Positions 9,958 through 18,952 of a DNA stretch of 64,000 nt are shown piece after piece. Source of the DNA: Arthrobacter crystallopoietes. Its GTDB lineage: Bacteria > Actinomycetota > Actinomycetes > Actinomycetales > Micrococcaceae. Each line of letters begins with the position of its first letter. Position 1 is the stretch's first letter. The translations under genes and the position numbers were made by a program. Location of the stretch: assembly GCF_017603825.1 (NCBI RefSeq), contig NZ_CP072014.1, positions 3,348,001 through 3,412,000 on the forward strand, read 5' to 3'. Under the pieces are notes generated by a model. It was not told the origin of the DNA. It ran no database searches and worked only from the letters and a program-made list of their open reading frames with translations.

Positions 9958-11184
9958 TTAGCTGCAACGGCCTTCCTCCTGCTCGCTGCACCAGTTCAGA
10001 TATTCCTTGGTGTAGGCATTGTGCTCGGCCAGCGTCTCGGAAAACTTGGTTTCACCGGTATCCAGATTCACCGTCACCCAGTAGTAGTACGGCACGTCAT
10101 CCGGATTGGCCGCGGCATCGATGGCCGGGCCGCCCGGGGAATTGATCGGCCCCACGGGCAGACCGGTGTGGGCGTAGGTGTTGTACGGGTTGGACTTGTC
10201 GGTCTTTTCTTCAGGCGTGATGTCATAACCCTTGCGGCCCAGTCCATAGGTGACCGTGGCATCTGACTGGATCAGGCCGTTTGTCTCACTGTTGTCGGGT
10301 TGCAGCCGGTTCTCGATGGCACCGGCAACCGCGCCGTAATCGGCTTCGCCCGCCTCGGCCTCGATGATGCTGGCTATGGTCAGCACGCGGAACTGCTGGT
10401 CGGCCTCGGTAATCCCGTCCGATTCCAGACGCTCGATCGTGTTGCCGATCATCTCGCGCAGGATTTCCTCCGCGGTGATATCCAGCGGGAACCGGTATTC
10501 GGCCGGGAAAAGATAGCCCTCCAGGTTCCGTGCCTGCTCGGGTAGGCCCAATGCCTGCGGGTCCTCGGCCAGTTTGGCGAATTCGGCAACGGGGATCCGG
10601 GTCCCCTCGGACAGGGCCTTGAACACTTCTTCCTGCCGCCAGGTCCGGTTGATGGCCGCATAATGCACGCCTTCGTTGCTTTCCTCCAACAGGATTGACG
10701 CCGCCGCAGCAGCCGGCATGCGGTACTTCAACGGATACTGCCCCGGCTGGATTTCCCGGCCCGCGGCCTGGTTCGAAACCTCATCGACGAAAGTATCGGT
10801 GGAGGCAACAATGTCCTGTTCCACCAGCGAAGCGGCGATGGCGAGCGGGCCGGCGCCCTGTTCGACCGTGAACGTCACCTGGCCTTCACCGGGGCCTTCA
10901 TAGTCCTTGAGCTCGTTCATGCCCAGCAGGTTCTGCAGGAGCAAGACCACGCCGATCAGGCCTGCCGCGAATACGCTAAAGACCACCAGCATGATGATGT
11001 TGCGCCTGCGCCGGCGCTGCCGCTTGATCTTGTTCCGGCGACTACGTTTGATCACCGGCGACTCGTTGTAGAAGACGTCACGATCATCGTCATACCCATG
11101 GGCAAGGTGATCGGCCTCATAGGCCAACTCGTCAGCGGGCTGTTGTTCCGGATACGGAGGATGCTCCGGATAAGTATTACTCAC
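9958..11184 (-). CDS. mltG: Endolytic transglycosylase MltG (YceG-like)
   Basis: A 408-residue single-pass membrane protein. A charged cytoplasmic amino end (KRSRRNKIKRQRRRR) is followed by one membrane helix at about residues 63-85 and a periplasm-side YceG domain. The catalytic glutamate is predicted to be Glu275 in TIASIIEAEAGEADYG; LEGYLFPAEY and NPYNTYAHTGLPVGPI are family blocks. MltG cuts nascent peptidoglycan strands and sets glycan length. The 55-residue acidic amino extension is typical of actinobacterial members. It starts with GTG overlapping ruvX (GTGA). Confidence 0.95.
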   Translation of the reverse strand: MSNTYPEHPPYPEQQPADELAYEADHLAHGYDDDRDVFYNESPVIKRSRRNKIKRQRRRRRNIIMLVVFSVFAAGLIGVVLLLQNLLGMNELKDYEGPGEGQVTFTVEQGAGPLAIAASLVEQDIVASTDTFVDEVSNQAAGREIQPGQYPLKYRMPAAAAASILLEESNEGVHYAAINRTWRQEEVFKALSEGTRIPVAEFAKLAEDPQALGLPEQARNLEGYLFPAEYRFPLDITAEEILREMIGNTIERLESDGITEADQQFRVLTIASIIEAEAGEADYGAVAGAIENRLQPDNSETNGLIQSDATVTYGLGRKGYDITPEEKTDKSNPYNTYAHTGLPVGPINSPGGPAIDAAANPDDVPYYYWVTVNLDTGETKFSETLAEHNAYTKEYLNWCSEQEEGRCS

Positions 11185-11756
11185 CGTCTGCTCTCACCAT
11201 CGCTGTCATGTACGTGTGGAATTTCCGTCTCCTCTTCCAATGCCTGGGCTCCTCTGCGGATTGAATCCGGAACGGCCACAGGACTCCCCACGTCCCGTCC
11301 AAGCGCGCGTTGCATGTCCAGCGCCTGCTGGAGTATTTCGACTGCTGCAACCTGATCAACAACTTTACGATGTTCACGGCTGCTCATGCCAGCGCTGTGA
11401 AGAGTACGATGCGCCGAGACTGTAGTCAAACGCTCATCGATGAGATTCACTGAAACCGACAGGCCGGCATCGGCCAGTGCCTGTGCCAGCAGGTCCGCGT
11501 ACTCCCGCGCCATTTGGGTGGAAGCAGATTCTCCGCCCTTCATGGTGCGCGGGAGGCCGACGAACACCTGCACTGCCGAACGCTCGGCGGCCTCCCTCAC
11601 CAGCACGCGGATGTCGCTGTTCTTCTTCGCATCGCGCTTCAAGGTGCGGATCGGCGTCGCCAGGATGCCGCCCGGATCGGAGCCGGCCAGACCGACCCGG
11701 GCCAGTCCGACATCGACCCCGAGTTTTGTTCCGGCTGGCGCTGCTGCACTGGACAT
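11181..11756 (-). CDS. ruvX: Putative pre-16S rRNA nuclease (RuvX/YqgF)
   Basis: A 191-residue RNase H-fold protein. The first acidic ligand is in LGVDVGLARVGLA (about 12-24), followed by FVGLPRTMKGGES and the later acidic motif in LIDERLTTVSAHR. YqgF trims the 5' end of 16S rRNA in E. coli. It has a 30-residue polar tail. The ATG is 9 bases after alaS, and its end overlaps mltG. alaS-ruvX-mltG is a long-conserved actinobacterial order. Confidence 0.94.
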   Translation of the reverse strand: MSSAAAPAGTKLGVDVGLARVGLAGSDPGGILATPIRTLKRDAKKNSDIRVLVREAAERSAVQVFVGLPRTMKGGESASTQMAREYADLLAQALADAGLSVSVNLIDERLTTVSAHRTLHSAGMSSREHRKVVDQVAAVEILQQALDMQRALGRDVGSPVAVPDSIRRGAQALEEETEIPHVHDSDGESRR

Positions 11757-11765
11757 TGAAGGTCC

Positions 11766-14447
11766 TTAGCCCCGGTTAGCCACGGCATTGACGACGGCGG
11801 TGATCGCCTCATCAATTTTCGTTACGTCCGTGCCGCCGCCTTGCGCGACGTCGTCCTTGCCGCCGCCGCCGCCGCCGAGCACGCCGGCAGCAGTCTTGAC
11901 CAGCGCACCGGCCTTAACGCCTGCGGCACGGGCTGCTTCATTGGTCGCCACGAGAATCAGCGGGCGCCCGTTCGCCACGCCCGTAATGGCGACGGCCGCC
12001 GGGTCTGAACCGAGGCGTGCGCGCAAGTCCAGGGCCAGGGACCGCAGGGCATCCGCCCCGCCAAGCTCTCCGGCGTTGTGCGCCAGCAGGCGTACGCCGG
12101 CGACATCCTTGGCCTTTTCCACCAGGGAAGCAGCCGAGGCAGCCAACTGCTCCTTACGCAGCCGGTCCAGTTCCTTCTCGGCGGCCTTGAGTTTGGCCAG
12201 CGTGGCAGCAATACGGTCCGGCAACTGCGGACCCGGCACCTTCAGCATCTCCGAAAGTTCCGTGACCAGTGCGCGCTCGGCAGCCAGGTGACGGAAGGCC
12301 TCCATGCCCACGAAGGCCTCTACGCGTCGGTTGCCGGATCCCACGGACTGTTCGCCCAGCAACGTCAGGCTGCCGATCTCCGCGGTAGCGTCCACATGGG
12401 TGCCGCCGCACAGCTCACGCGACCACGCGCCGTCGATCTCCACTACGCGGACCTTGTCCCCGTAGGCTTCGCCGAACAGTGCAGTGGCTCCCAAGGCCTT
12501 GGCATCTGCCAGGCTCATGACCTTCGTCTCAACCTGGTAATTGTTACGGATTGCCAGATTGGAGACTTCCTCGATCTCCGACTTGGCCGCGGCGCTGATG
12601 CCTTCGCCCCAGGAGAAGTCAAAGCGCAGGTAGCCCGCCTTGTTGAACGAGCCTCGCTGCAGCGCCTCCGGGCCGAGGATCTGGTGCAGCGCGGCGTGGA
12701 TGATGTGCGTGCCGGAGTGGGCCTGTTCGCCCGCCTGCCTGCGCTGCTGGTCCACCGCAGCCAGTACCTTGGCATCAGCAGGGATCTCGCCTTCGCGCAC
12801 AATGGCCTTGTGGACGCTGAGACCCTTGACCGGGCGCTGTACGTCGAGTACCTCGACCACAAACCCGTCGCCGGTGATGAGTCCGACGTCAGCGGCCTGG
12901 CCGCCCGCTTCGGCGTAGAACGGCGTCTCGTTCAGGACCAGTTCGATTTCCTCGCCCTGGCCCGCGAAACCGACGGTGGCTCCGCCGCGAACAATGCCGC
13001 GCACGGCGGATTCGGTGGCCAGCTCTTCGTAACCGGTGAACACGGTCTCGCCGGCGGCGAGCAGCTCGTTGAAGACCCGGACGTCGGCGTGGCCGAGTTT
13101 CTTTCCCCGGGCGTCGGCCTGGGCACGCTCGCGCTGCTCGGTCATCAGGCTGCGGAAGCCGGCCTCGTCAACCTTCAAACCCGCCTCTTCTGCCATTTCC
13201 AGGGTCAGGTCAATCGGGAAACCGTACGTGTCATGCAGGCTGAAGGCGTCTTCGCCCGAGAGCGGTTTGCCGGCGGCCTTTGACTCTTTGACCGCTTCTT
13301 CAAGGCGTGCGGTGCCGGAGGCGATGGTGCGCAGGAAGGCCCTCTCCTCGGCGTACGCGATGCGGCTGATCCGCTCGAAGTCGGTGTCGACAACGGGGTA
13401 CGTACCCTTCATCGCGTCCCGGGACACGGGCAGCAGCTCCGGCAGGCAAGCCTGTTCGACGCCCAGCAGACGCATGGCGCGGACGGCGCGGCGGATCAGG
13501 CGGCGGAGCACGTAGCCGCGGCCCTCATTGGAGGGGGTAACACCGTCGGAAATCAGCATCAGGGCCGAACGGATATGGTCGGCCACCACGCGGAGCCGCA
13601 CATCGTCGGTGTGGTGCGGGTCCTCGTCGGTCTCGGCGCTGGTGTATTCCTTGCCCGCGAGCTCTGCGGCCTTGTCCAGTACGGGGCGGACCTGGTCCGT
13701 CTCGTACATGTTCTCCACGCCCTGGAGGATCATGGCGAGGCGTTCCATCCCCAGGCCGGTGTCGATGTTCTTCTTGGGCAGCTCGCCAAGGATCTCGAAG
13801 TCTTCCTTGCCGATGCCCTCGCCGCGCTGGTACTGCATGAAGACCAGGTTCCAGATCTCGATGTAGCGCGTCTCGTCGGCAATGGGGCCGCCCTCGATCC
13901 CGTATTCGGGGCCGCGGTCGTAAAAGATTTCGGAGCAGGGTCCGGCGGGACCGGGCTGGCCCGTGGACCAGTAGTTGTCCTTCTTGCCGGACTTCTGGAT
14001 CCGCTCCACGGGGATGCCCACTTTGTCGCGCCAGATCTGCAGCGCCTCGTCATCCTCCTGGTAGACGGTGATCCAGAGCCGCTCAGCGGGCAGGCCGTAA
14101 CCGCCGTCCTCCACGGGGGAGGTCAGCAGCTCCCACGCCATCGTGATGGCGCCTTCCTTGAAGTAGTCGCCGAAGGAAAAGTTGCCGCACATCTGGAAGA
14201 AGGTGCCGTGCCGGACCGTCTTCCCGACCTCTTCGATGTCGGCGGTGCGGATGCACTTCTGCACGCTCGTGGCGCGGTTGAACGGCGGTGTTTCCCGGGC
14301 AGTGAGGTACGGAATGAACGGCACCATGCCCGCTACGGTGAACAGCAGCGAGGGGTCCGGTGACACCAGCGACGCCGAGGGCACCACGGTATGTCCCTTT
14401 TTCTCGAAGAAGTCGAGCCAGCGGCGAACGATCTCATGGGACTTCAT
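11766..14447 (-). CDS. alaS: Alanine--tRNA ligase
   Basis: An 893-residue class II synthetase with all expected parts: the aminoacylation core starting MKSHEIVRRWLDFFEKKGH, an editing domain with the zinc-type motif HSGTHIIHAALH and LCGGTHVDATAEIG, and a carboxyl C-Ala domain with a poly-glycine run before GKDDVAQGG. It charges tRNA-Ala and clears Ser- and Gly-tRNA-Ala. The length is normal. The ATG is 74 bases after the DUF6167 gene. Confidence 0.97.
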   Translation of the reverse strand: MKSHEIVRRWLDFFEKKGHTVVPSASLVSPDPSLLFTVAGMVPFIPYLTARETPPFNRATSVQKCIRTADIEEVGKTVRHGTFFQMCGNFSFGDYFKEGAITMAWELLTSPVEDGGYGLPAERLWITVYQEDDEALQIWRDKVGIPVERIQKSGKKDNYWSTGQPGPAGPCSEIFYDRGPEYGIEGGPIADETRYIEIWNLVFMQYQRGEGIGKEDFEILGELPKKNIDTGLGMERLAMILQGVENMYETDQVRPVLDKAAELAGKEYTSAETDEDPHHTDDVRLRVVADHIRSALMLISDGVTPSNEGRGYVLRRLIRRAVRAMRLLGVEQACLPELLPVSRDAMKGTYPVVDTDFERISRIAYAEERAFLRTIASGTARLEEAVKESKAAGKPLSGEDAFSLHDTYGFPIDLTLEMAEEAGLKVDEAGFRSLMTEQRERAQADARGKKLGHADVRVFNELLAAGETVFTGYEELATESAVRGIVRGGATVGFAGQGEEIELVLNETPFYAEAGGQAADVGLITGDGFVVEVLDVQRPVKGLSVHKAIVREGEIPADAKVLAAVDQQRRQAGEQAHSGTHIIHAALHQILGPEALQRGSFNKAGYLRFDFSWGEGISAAAKSEIEEVSNLAIRNNYQVETKVMSLADAKALGATALFGEAYGDKVRVVEIDGAWSRELCGGTHVDATAEIGSLTLLGEQSVGSGNRRVEAFVGMEAFRHLAAERALVTELSEMLKVPGPQLPDRIAATLAKLKAAEKELDRLRKEQLAASAASLVEKAKDVAGVRLLAHNAGELGGADALRSLALDLRARLGSDPAAVAITGVANGRPLILVATNEAARAAGVKAGALVKTAAGVLGGGGGGKDDVAQGGGTDVTKIDEAITAVVNAVANRG

Positions 14448-14521
14448 GGTGCCTAAATACCCTTCCGGTGAAACAAAAATACGGCGCCGGTTCCCGAATG
14501 CGGGAATGCGCCTAGGAAAAT

Positions 14522-14755
14522 CTAGCGGTTGTTGACGTGATCTGCGGAATCGATTCCCAGGGCGGCGCGCAGATCCGCTTCACGTTCGGTCATGCCCGTG
14601 CGGAATGTGTGGGTGAAATCCGCAACACTGTCCGCCAGGGACGCGACCGCGCGGTTGAGTCCCGCGGGCCCGAAGGTCTGCTTGGTCGCGGAGATCTTGC
14701 GGACCGCCAGGACGCCGATGGCGATTCCGGCGCCCATCCAAATAAGCCGTTTCAT
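14522..14755 (-). CDS. Small DUF6167-type membrane-associated protein
   Basis: A 77-residue protein starting MKRLIWMGAGIAIGVLAVRK, one short membrane segment with a basic exit, then a soluble helical part ending ADHVNNR. It matches in size and position the actinobacterial DUF6167 family found between DUF948 genes and alaS. Nothing in it is catalytic. With the DUF948 protein it may form a membrane-associated pair, but the role is unknown. Confidence 0.75.
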   Translation of the reverse strand: MKRLIWMGAGIAIGVLAVRKISATKQTFGPAGLNRAVASLADSVADFTHTFRTGMTEREADLRAALGIDSADHVNNR

Positions 14756-14773
14756 CTGTTTCCTCCCTCAGCC

Positions 14774-15163
14774 TTAGCGGCTGCGACGGCCTTTGCCCTC
14801 GGTAGTTCTGCCGGACTGGCCGCGCGAGTTGAATGCGGTGCGTACGCCGTAGGAAAAGGCTGCCACCTTGATCAACGGTGAGCCGATCGTCGCGGCGACC
14901 AGCGAGGACAGCGCGGAGACGTTGGCCGAGGCGTCCGAAACGTTGGACGAGATGCCGTCCACCTTCCGCAACTGCTCGTTGGTGGTGGTCACCGTGGTGG
15001 TCACTTCATCGATCAGCGGCGTAGTGCCATCGCTGATTGAGCGGATGGCTACCCGAAGTTCGTCAAAGACTTTCCCCAGCTTCCATACCGGTATGGCCAG
15101 CAGGGCCACCAGCACCGCGAAAACGCCCGCAGCGATGAGACCGGCGATATCTCCACCTGACAT
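14774..15163 (-). CDS. DUF948 membrane protein
   Basis: A 129-residue protein MSGGDIAGLIAAGVFAVLVA with one amino-terminal membrane helix (about 5-27) followed by a long helical stretch (TTVTTTNEQLRKVDGISSNVSDASANVSAL) with heptad-like spacing and a basic end. This is the DUF948 pattern, often annotated as a general-stress-related or YtxG-like protein. I chose the ATG at 15163 because AAGGAG lies about 9 bases before it; the frame stays open 36 codons further upstream. Eighteen bases separate it from the DUF6167 gene. Confidence 0.85.
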   Translation of the reverse strand: MSGGDIAGLIAAGVFAVLVALLAIPVWKLGKVFDELRVAIRSISDGTTPLIDEVTTTVTTTNEQLRKVDGISSNVSDASANVSALSSLVAATIGSPLIKVAAFSYGVRTAFNSRGQSGRTTEGKGRRSR

Positions 15164-15277
15164 GGGAGGGAACTCCTTTGTTTGGCATATTTTCAAACCC
15201 GCCCGCGGGCGGGTCCGGCTAACGACGACGGCGCCTGGCACTCGTTGCTTTCGGCGCACCTGTAAGTACATTACCTA

Positions 15278-15313
15278 CTGAACAGCCCGCGGCGCGTGCC
15301 ACGGGCTGTTCAG
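15278..15313 (-). terminator. Hairpin after rpsD
   Basis: A perfect 12-bp inverted repeat, CTGAACAGCCCG / CGGGCTGTTCAG (arms 15278-15289 and 15302-15313), with a 12-base GC-rich loop. No long T run follows, so it may be a factor-assisted or L-shaped terminator. It separates rpsD from the DUF948-alaS genes. Confidence 0.6.
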
Positions 15314-15387
15314 TGAGGTTTCCGCCCAAGAGCGGTATGCAGTTTTACGCTGCCCAACTTCCAGGGAGGATTAGCTCCCGGAAAGGT

Positions 15388-16014
15388 TTAGCGTGCGTAG
15401 TATTCAACCACCAGCTGCTCTTCGCAGGTTACGGGAACCTCGGAACGCTTGGGGCGGCGGACCAGGCGGGCCTGGAGCTTCTCCAACGTAACGTCAAGGT
15501 AGGCCGGAACGTTCGGCAGAACGTCGCGGTGTGCGCCGGCTGCTGCAACCTGGAACGGCGGCATCTTCTCGGAGCGCTCGTGGACGTGCACCAGCTGGCC
15601 TTCGGAAACGCGGAAGGACGGACGGTCCACGCGCTTGCCGTCAACCATGATGTGGCGGTGCACAACCAGCTGGCGGGCCTGGGCGATGGTGCGGGCGAAG
15701 CCTGCACGCAGGACCAGGGCGTCAAGACGCATTTCCAGCAGCTCGATCAGGTTTTCACCGGTCAGACCGGCGGTGTTGCGGGCCTCTTCGAAGACACGGG
15801 TCATCTGTGCTTCGCGGATGCCGTACTGGGCACGCAGACGCTGCTTTTCACGCAGACGTACGGCGTAGTCGCTGTCCTGCTTACGACGGGCACGGCCGTG
15901 CTGGCCGGGACCGTACGGACGGCGCTCCATGTACTTTTCGGCCTTGGGGGTCAGGGCAATACCAAGGGCACGCGAAATGCGGACCTTGCGGCGGGCTCGT
16001 GTGTTGTTAGCCAC
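15388..16014 (-). CDS. rpsD: 30S ribosomal protein S4
   Basis: A 208-residue S4 that nucleates 30S assembly. It starts MANNTRARRKVRISRALG from a GTG at 16014 with GGAAGGA about 6 bases before it; the frame continues upstream but that extension does not look like S4. The S4 RNA-binding domain includes LEMRLDALVLRAGFARTIAQARQLVVHRHIMVDG, and the protein ends EEQLVVEYYAR. It stands alone, away from the alpha operon, as in many Micrococcaceae. Confidence 0.97.
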   Translation of the reverse strand: MANNTRARRKVRISRALGIALTPKAEKYMERRPYGPGQHGRARRKQDSDYAVRLREKQRLRAQYGIREAQMTRVFEEARNTAGLTGENLIELLEMRLDALVLRAGFARTIAQARQLVVHRHIMVDGKRVDRPSFRVSEGQLVHVHERSEKMPPFQVAAAGAHRDVLPNVPAYLDVTLEKLQARLVRRPKRSEVPVTCEEQLVVEYYAR

Positions 16015-16217
16015 GATGTCCTTCCAATTCATGCGGTGAGGTGATGTTGCTGGCCTCCGTGTGTGGAGAGCGTTGGTCAACCGCTGCCTTCAGCTACAGT
16101 CCGGCTTGCTCCAATGCACGCGTGCACTCCCGCGAACACACGGATTTCCGCTAAGAAACCGTGCCTGTACAGGAGTGGATTGCGGCACCGAAGAGTCGGC
16201 TTGCCAGTCAGCGCATA

Positions 16218-16226
16218 ATTCTAGCA
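16218..16226 (-). promoter_or_regulatory. Candidate rpsD promoter, extended -10 TGCTAGAAT
   Basis: The minus strand carries TG-C-TAGAAT, a good extended -10. No strong -35 is present, as is common with extended -10 promoters. Transcription would begin near 16211 and produce a leader of about 195 bases before the rpsD GTG, long enough to hold an autoregulatory structure. Confidence 0.5.
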
Positions 16227-16243
16227 CCTATCCGGGTTCGGAT

Positions 16244-16249
16244 TAGAGT
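16244..16249 (+). promoter_or_regulatory. -10-like TAGAGT placed for a leaderless dtd transcript
   Basis: TAGAGT ends 6 bases before the dtd ATG, which would put the first transcribed base at or beside the A of ATG. No Shine-Dalgarno is visible before dtd. The -35 is weak. Confidence 0.4.
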
Positions 16250-16255
16250 TATCGG

Positions 16256-16708
16256 ATGCGAGCCATTCTTCAACGGGTCAGCCGGGCCACCGTCAGCGTG
16301 GACGGACAGGTAGTCGGAGCCATCGACGGTCCCGGCCTGCTGGTGCTCGCCGGCGCCACCCACACCGACACTCCCGCCGACGCCGGGGTGCTGGCCGAGA
16401 AGATGTGGCGGCTTCGGATTCTCGACGGCGAAAAATCCTGCGCTGACGTCAACGCGCCGCTGTTGGTGGTCAGCCAGTTCACGTTGTACGCCGATACCCG
16501 CCGGGGCCGCCGGCCATCCTGGTCGGCTGCGGCCCCCGGGGATATTAGCGAGCCGCTGCTTGAGAGCTTGGTCGAGCAGTTGCGCGGACTCGGCGCCACG
16601 GTGGAAACGGGAGTCTTTGGCGCGATGATGGAAGTATCGCTGGTCAACGACGGCCCCTTCACCATCAGCCTGGACACCGCGGATTTTGCCAAAACGCGCC
16701 GCGGCTGA
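16256..16708 (+). CDS. dtd: D-aminoacyl-tRNA deacylase
   Basis: A 150-residue DTD that hydrolyses D-aminoacyl-tRNAs and glycyl-tRNA-Ala. Two signature segments are present: [16 protein letters not shown] and the Gly-cisPro motif in [12 protein letters not shown] near the carboxyl end. It begins [17 protein letters not shown], the normal amino end. It is divergent from rpsD and convergent with rarA. The -10 geometry suggests a leaderless mRNA. Confidence 0.95.
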   Translation: MRAILQRVSRATVSVDGQVVGAIDGPGLLVLAGATHTDTPADAGVLAEKMWRLRILDGEKSCADVNAPLLVVSQFTLYADTRRGRRPSWSAAAPGDISEPLLESLVEQLRGLGATVETGVFGAMMEVSLVNDGPFTISLDTADFAKTRRG

Positions 16709-16738
16709 ACTGCGTACAAAAGCCAGCATCCGCCGTCG

Positions 16739-18160
16739 TTATTCGCCGCGGATGATTTTGCGCAGCCGTTCCAGTCGTGCCGAAATCTCGCGTTCGACGC
16801 CGTTCCCGGTGGGCTCGTAGTAATTCCTGCCCACCAGATCGTCCGGCGGATACTGCTGCTTGGCAATGCCGTGCGGGGCATCGTGTGAATAGATGTAGCC
16901 CTTGCCGTGGCCCAACTGTTGCGCGCCGCGGTAGTGCGCGTCCCGCAGGTGGCCCGGAACGCCCTGCCCGCGGCCGGCGCGGACATCTGCGACGGCGGCG
17001 TTGATCGCATCGTACGCGGCGTTGGATTTCGGCGCGGTGGCGATGTGGACCACGGCCTGCGCCAGCACCAGCCGGGCTTCGGGCATACCGATCAGCTGCA
17101 CCGCCTGCGCGGCCGCCACCGCGGTCTGCAGCGCCGACGGATCCGCCATCCCCACGTCCTCGGAAGCGGAGATCACGATCCGGCGGGCGACAAACCGCGG
17201 GTCCTCCCCCGCCTCGAGCATGCGCGCCATGTAGTGCAGCGCGGCGTCCACATCGGAGCCGCGCATCGACTTGATGAAGGCGCTGGCAATGTCATAGTGC
17301 TGGTCGCCGGCACGGTCATAACGCAGCGCCGCGCGGTCCATGGCCCGCTCCGCGTGCGACAGTTCCACACGCACGGGGCCTCCCTCACCGGGGTTATCCG
17401 CCTCGCCCCAGGCTACGCCGGCGGCCGCCTCCAGCGCCGTCAGGCCACGGCGCGCGTCTCCCGAAGCCAGCCTGACCAGATGCTCCAGCGCCTCATCGCT
17501 GAGCTCCACCCGGCCCGCCAGGCCACGCTCATCGGTTACGGCGCGCTGGAGCAGCCCTTCAATGTCCTCGGTAGTCAACGGCCTGAGCGTCAGCAGCAGC
17601 GACCGGGACAGCAGCGGCGAGACAACGGAGAAGGACGGATTTTCGGTGGTGGCGGCGACCAGCACCACCCAGCGGTTCTCGACGCCGGGCAGCAGCGCAT
17701 CCTGCTGGGCCTTGTTGAAACGGTGGATCTCGTCCAGGAACAGCACGGTGGTGGTCCGGTGCAGGTCACGGGCGGTCAGCGCCTCGTCCATCACCCGGCG
17801 GACATCCTTGACGCCGGCGGTGATCGCGGAGAGTTCCACGAACTTCCGGCCCGGCCCCCTGGCAATGACATGCGCCAGCGTGGTCTTGCCGGTGCCGGGA
17901 GGCCCCCAGAGCATCAGCGACGACGGCCCCGCAGGACCGGTTGCCTGTCCGCCGGCAGCCAGCAGACGCAGCGGCGAGCCTGGCTGGAGCAGATGCTGCT
18001 GGCCCACCACCTCGTCGACCGTCCGAGGACGCATCCGCACCGCGAGCGGGCTGCGGGGCCGCTCGATACTGCCGGTGCCACGTCCGGAACTGCCGCCGGG
18101 ACCGGTTTCATCGTCCCGGTCATCTTCCGTGTCGCTAGCGGCACTGAACAAATCACTCAC
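16739..18160 (-). CDS. rarA: Replication-associated recombination protein A (RarA/MgsA AAA+ ATPase)
   Basis: A 473-residue clamp-loader-like ATPase acting at stalled forks. Walker A is [14 protein letters not shown], Walker B is [16 protein letters not shown], and sensor and arginine-finger regions follow ([17 protein letters not shown]). The MgsA carboxyl half ([24 protein letters not shown]) is intact. I use the GTG at 18160 ([10 protein letters not shown]), since RarA proteins usually start MSDLF; an ATG at 18199 would overlap the divergent gene. A 40-residue acidic Gly/Ser linker precedes the core. Confidence 0.93.
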   Translation of the reverse strand: MSDLFSAASDTEDDRDDETGPGGSSGRGTGSIERPRSPLAVRMRPRTVDEVVGQQHLLQPGSPLRLLAAGGQATGPAGPSSLMLWGPPGTGKTTLAHVIARGPGRKFVELSAITAGVKDVRRVMDEALTARDLHRTTTVLFLDEIHRFNKAQQDALLPGVENRWVVLVAATTENPSFSVVSPLLSRSLLLTLRPLTTEDIEGLLQRAVTDERGLAGRVELSDEALEHLVRLASGDARRGLTALEAAAGVAWGEADNPGEGGPVRVELSHAERAMDRAALRYDRAGDQHYDIASAFIKSMRGSDVDAALHYMARMLEAGEDPRFVARRIVISASEDVGMADPSALQTAVAAAQAVQLIGMPEARLVLAQAVVHIATAPKSNAAYDAINAAVADVRAGRGQGVPGHLRDAHYRGAQQLGHGKGYIYSHDAPHGIAKQQYPPDDLVGRNYYEPTGNGVEREISARLERLRKIIRGE

Positions 18161-18172
18161 ACTGCCTAGGCT
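18145..18172 (+). promoter_or_regulatory. Compact divergent promoter between rarA and the acVLRF1 gene
   Basis: On the plus strand TGAACA (18145-18150), a 16-base spacer and TAGGCT (18167-18172) precede the ATG at 18180 by 7 bases, giving a leaderless transcript. On the minus strand TAGCCT lies 5 bases before the rarA GTG. The two -10 hexamers overlap at the palindrome GCCTAGGC, so the promoters should compete. Confidence 0.45.
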
Positions 18173-18179
18173 ATCGCTT

Positions 18180-18851
18180 ATGGCACGGACCAAGACCATC
18201 TACCTGCCGCCAGGGCGCCTCCGGGCCTGGGCGGACAAATTCGCCGCGGACCACGGCAATCCGCTCTGTGAGGTCAACAATTCCAAGGTGGGTTCCGGCG
18301 TCGTCCTTTCGTGTCCTGACGGTTTTGCTGTCAGACTCGGCCTGCCGTGGGAGCGGCTGACCCCGGCCCTGAGTGCGGAGGCGTGGCCGGAGCAGCTTGC
18401 CGCCGCTGCGGCGGACATCGGAACCTGCGGACTGATCCTGCTGCGGCGCGGCGGCTACAGCGTCGGAACGTCCGTGCAGGGGCAGCTGACCTGGTCCAAG
18501 TCCGGCACCCGGTATGTACAGTCGCGCACTGCCGCCGGAGGCTGGTCGCAGCAGCGTTACGCCCGCAGGCGCTCCAATCAGGCAGACGCCCTGGTGCTGA
18601 CCGCGACCGAGTACGTGGCCGGGCACTTCCCCGCAGCCAAACCGTCGTGCCTGGCGACCGGCGGCGACAGGGACATGCTGCGCCAACTGCTGACCGATGC
18701 CCGGCTGGCCGGTCTCGCAGCGCTGCCGGCGACGCATCTGGAGCTGAACGCCGACCCGCGGCAACGGCAGCTCGCCGAGGTCGCGCAGGAGCTAGCCGGT
18801 ATCAGGGCCGTGATCACATGGCCGGCGCCCGGCCTCAACAGCCCCTCTTAA
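18180..18851 (+). CDS. acVLRF1-family peptidyl-tRNA hydrolase (Vms1/ANKZF1-like release factor)
   Basis: A 223-residue protein. The diagnostic block is [20 protein letters not shown] with GGWSQQR at residues 120-126; the glutamine corresponds to the catalytic GxxxQ loop of eukaryotic Vms1/ANKZF1 and the actinobacterial VLRF1 group. These enzymes cleave nascent chains from tRNA on obstructed 60S or 50S subunits, or in aberrant complexes. Residues 1-75 form a separate domain ([20 protein letters not shown]). It starts at ATG 18180 with no Shine-Dalgarno. Its longer in-frame extension upstream is antisense to rarA and is not used. The family assignment is by motif, from memory. Confidence 0.8.
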   Translation: MARTKTIYLPPGRLRAWADKFAADHGNPLCEVNNSKVGSGVVLSCPDGFAVRLGLPWERLTPALSAEAWPEQLAAAAADIGTCGLILLRRGGYSVGTSVQGQLTWSKSGTRYVQSRTAAGGWSQQRYARRRSNQADALVLTATEYVAGHFPAAKPSCLATGGDRDMLRQLLTDARLAGLAALPATHLELNADPRQRQLAEVAQELAGIRAVITWPAPGLNSPS

Positions 18852-18882
18852 GGCGGCCCGTGCCAGGCCTGTAAAACGAGGT

Positions 18883-18938
18883 GGCCCGTTAACGGGCCGC
18901 GCCGTCCGGACTGCCCCTGGGGGCCGGCCGGACGGCGC
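18883..18938. terminator. Two adjacent inverted repeats between convergent genes
   Basis: A perfect 16-bp palindrome, GGCCCGTTAACGGGCC (18883-18898), abuts an 11-bp inverted repeat GCGCCGTCCGG / CCGGACGGCGC (18899-18909 and 18928-18938). They lie between the ends of the acVLRF1 gene (plus) and aspS (minus) and could stop transcription in both directions. There is no T run. Confidence 0.55.
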
Positions 18939-18952
18939 AGTCGTAACGCAGG

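Noticed and set aside
11850-11885. Run of GCC repeats near the alaS end suggesting a sequencing artefact
   Set aside because: It encodes the poly-glycine run usual in the C-Ala domain of alanyl-tRNA synthetases.
12078-13283. Plus-strand open frame of about 400 codons inside alaS
   Set aside because: Antisense shadow; alaS motifs cover the interval.
14448-14521. T-box or other riboswitch before alaS
   Set aside because: The gap is only 74 bases; no specifier loop or antiterminator is visible.
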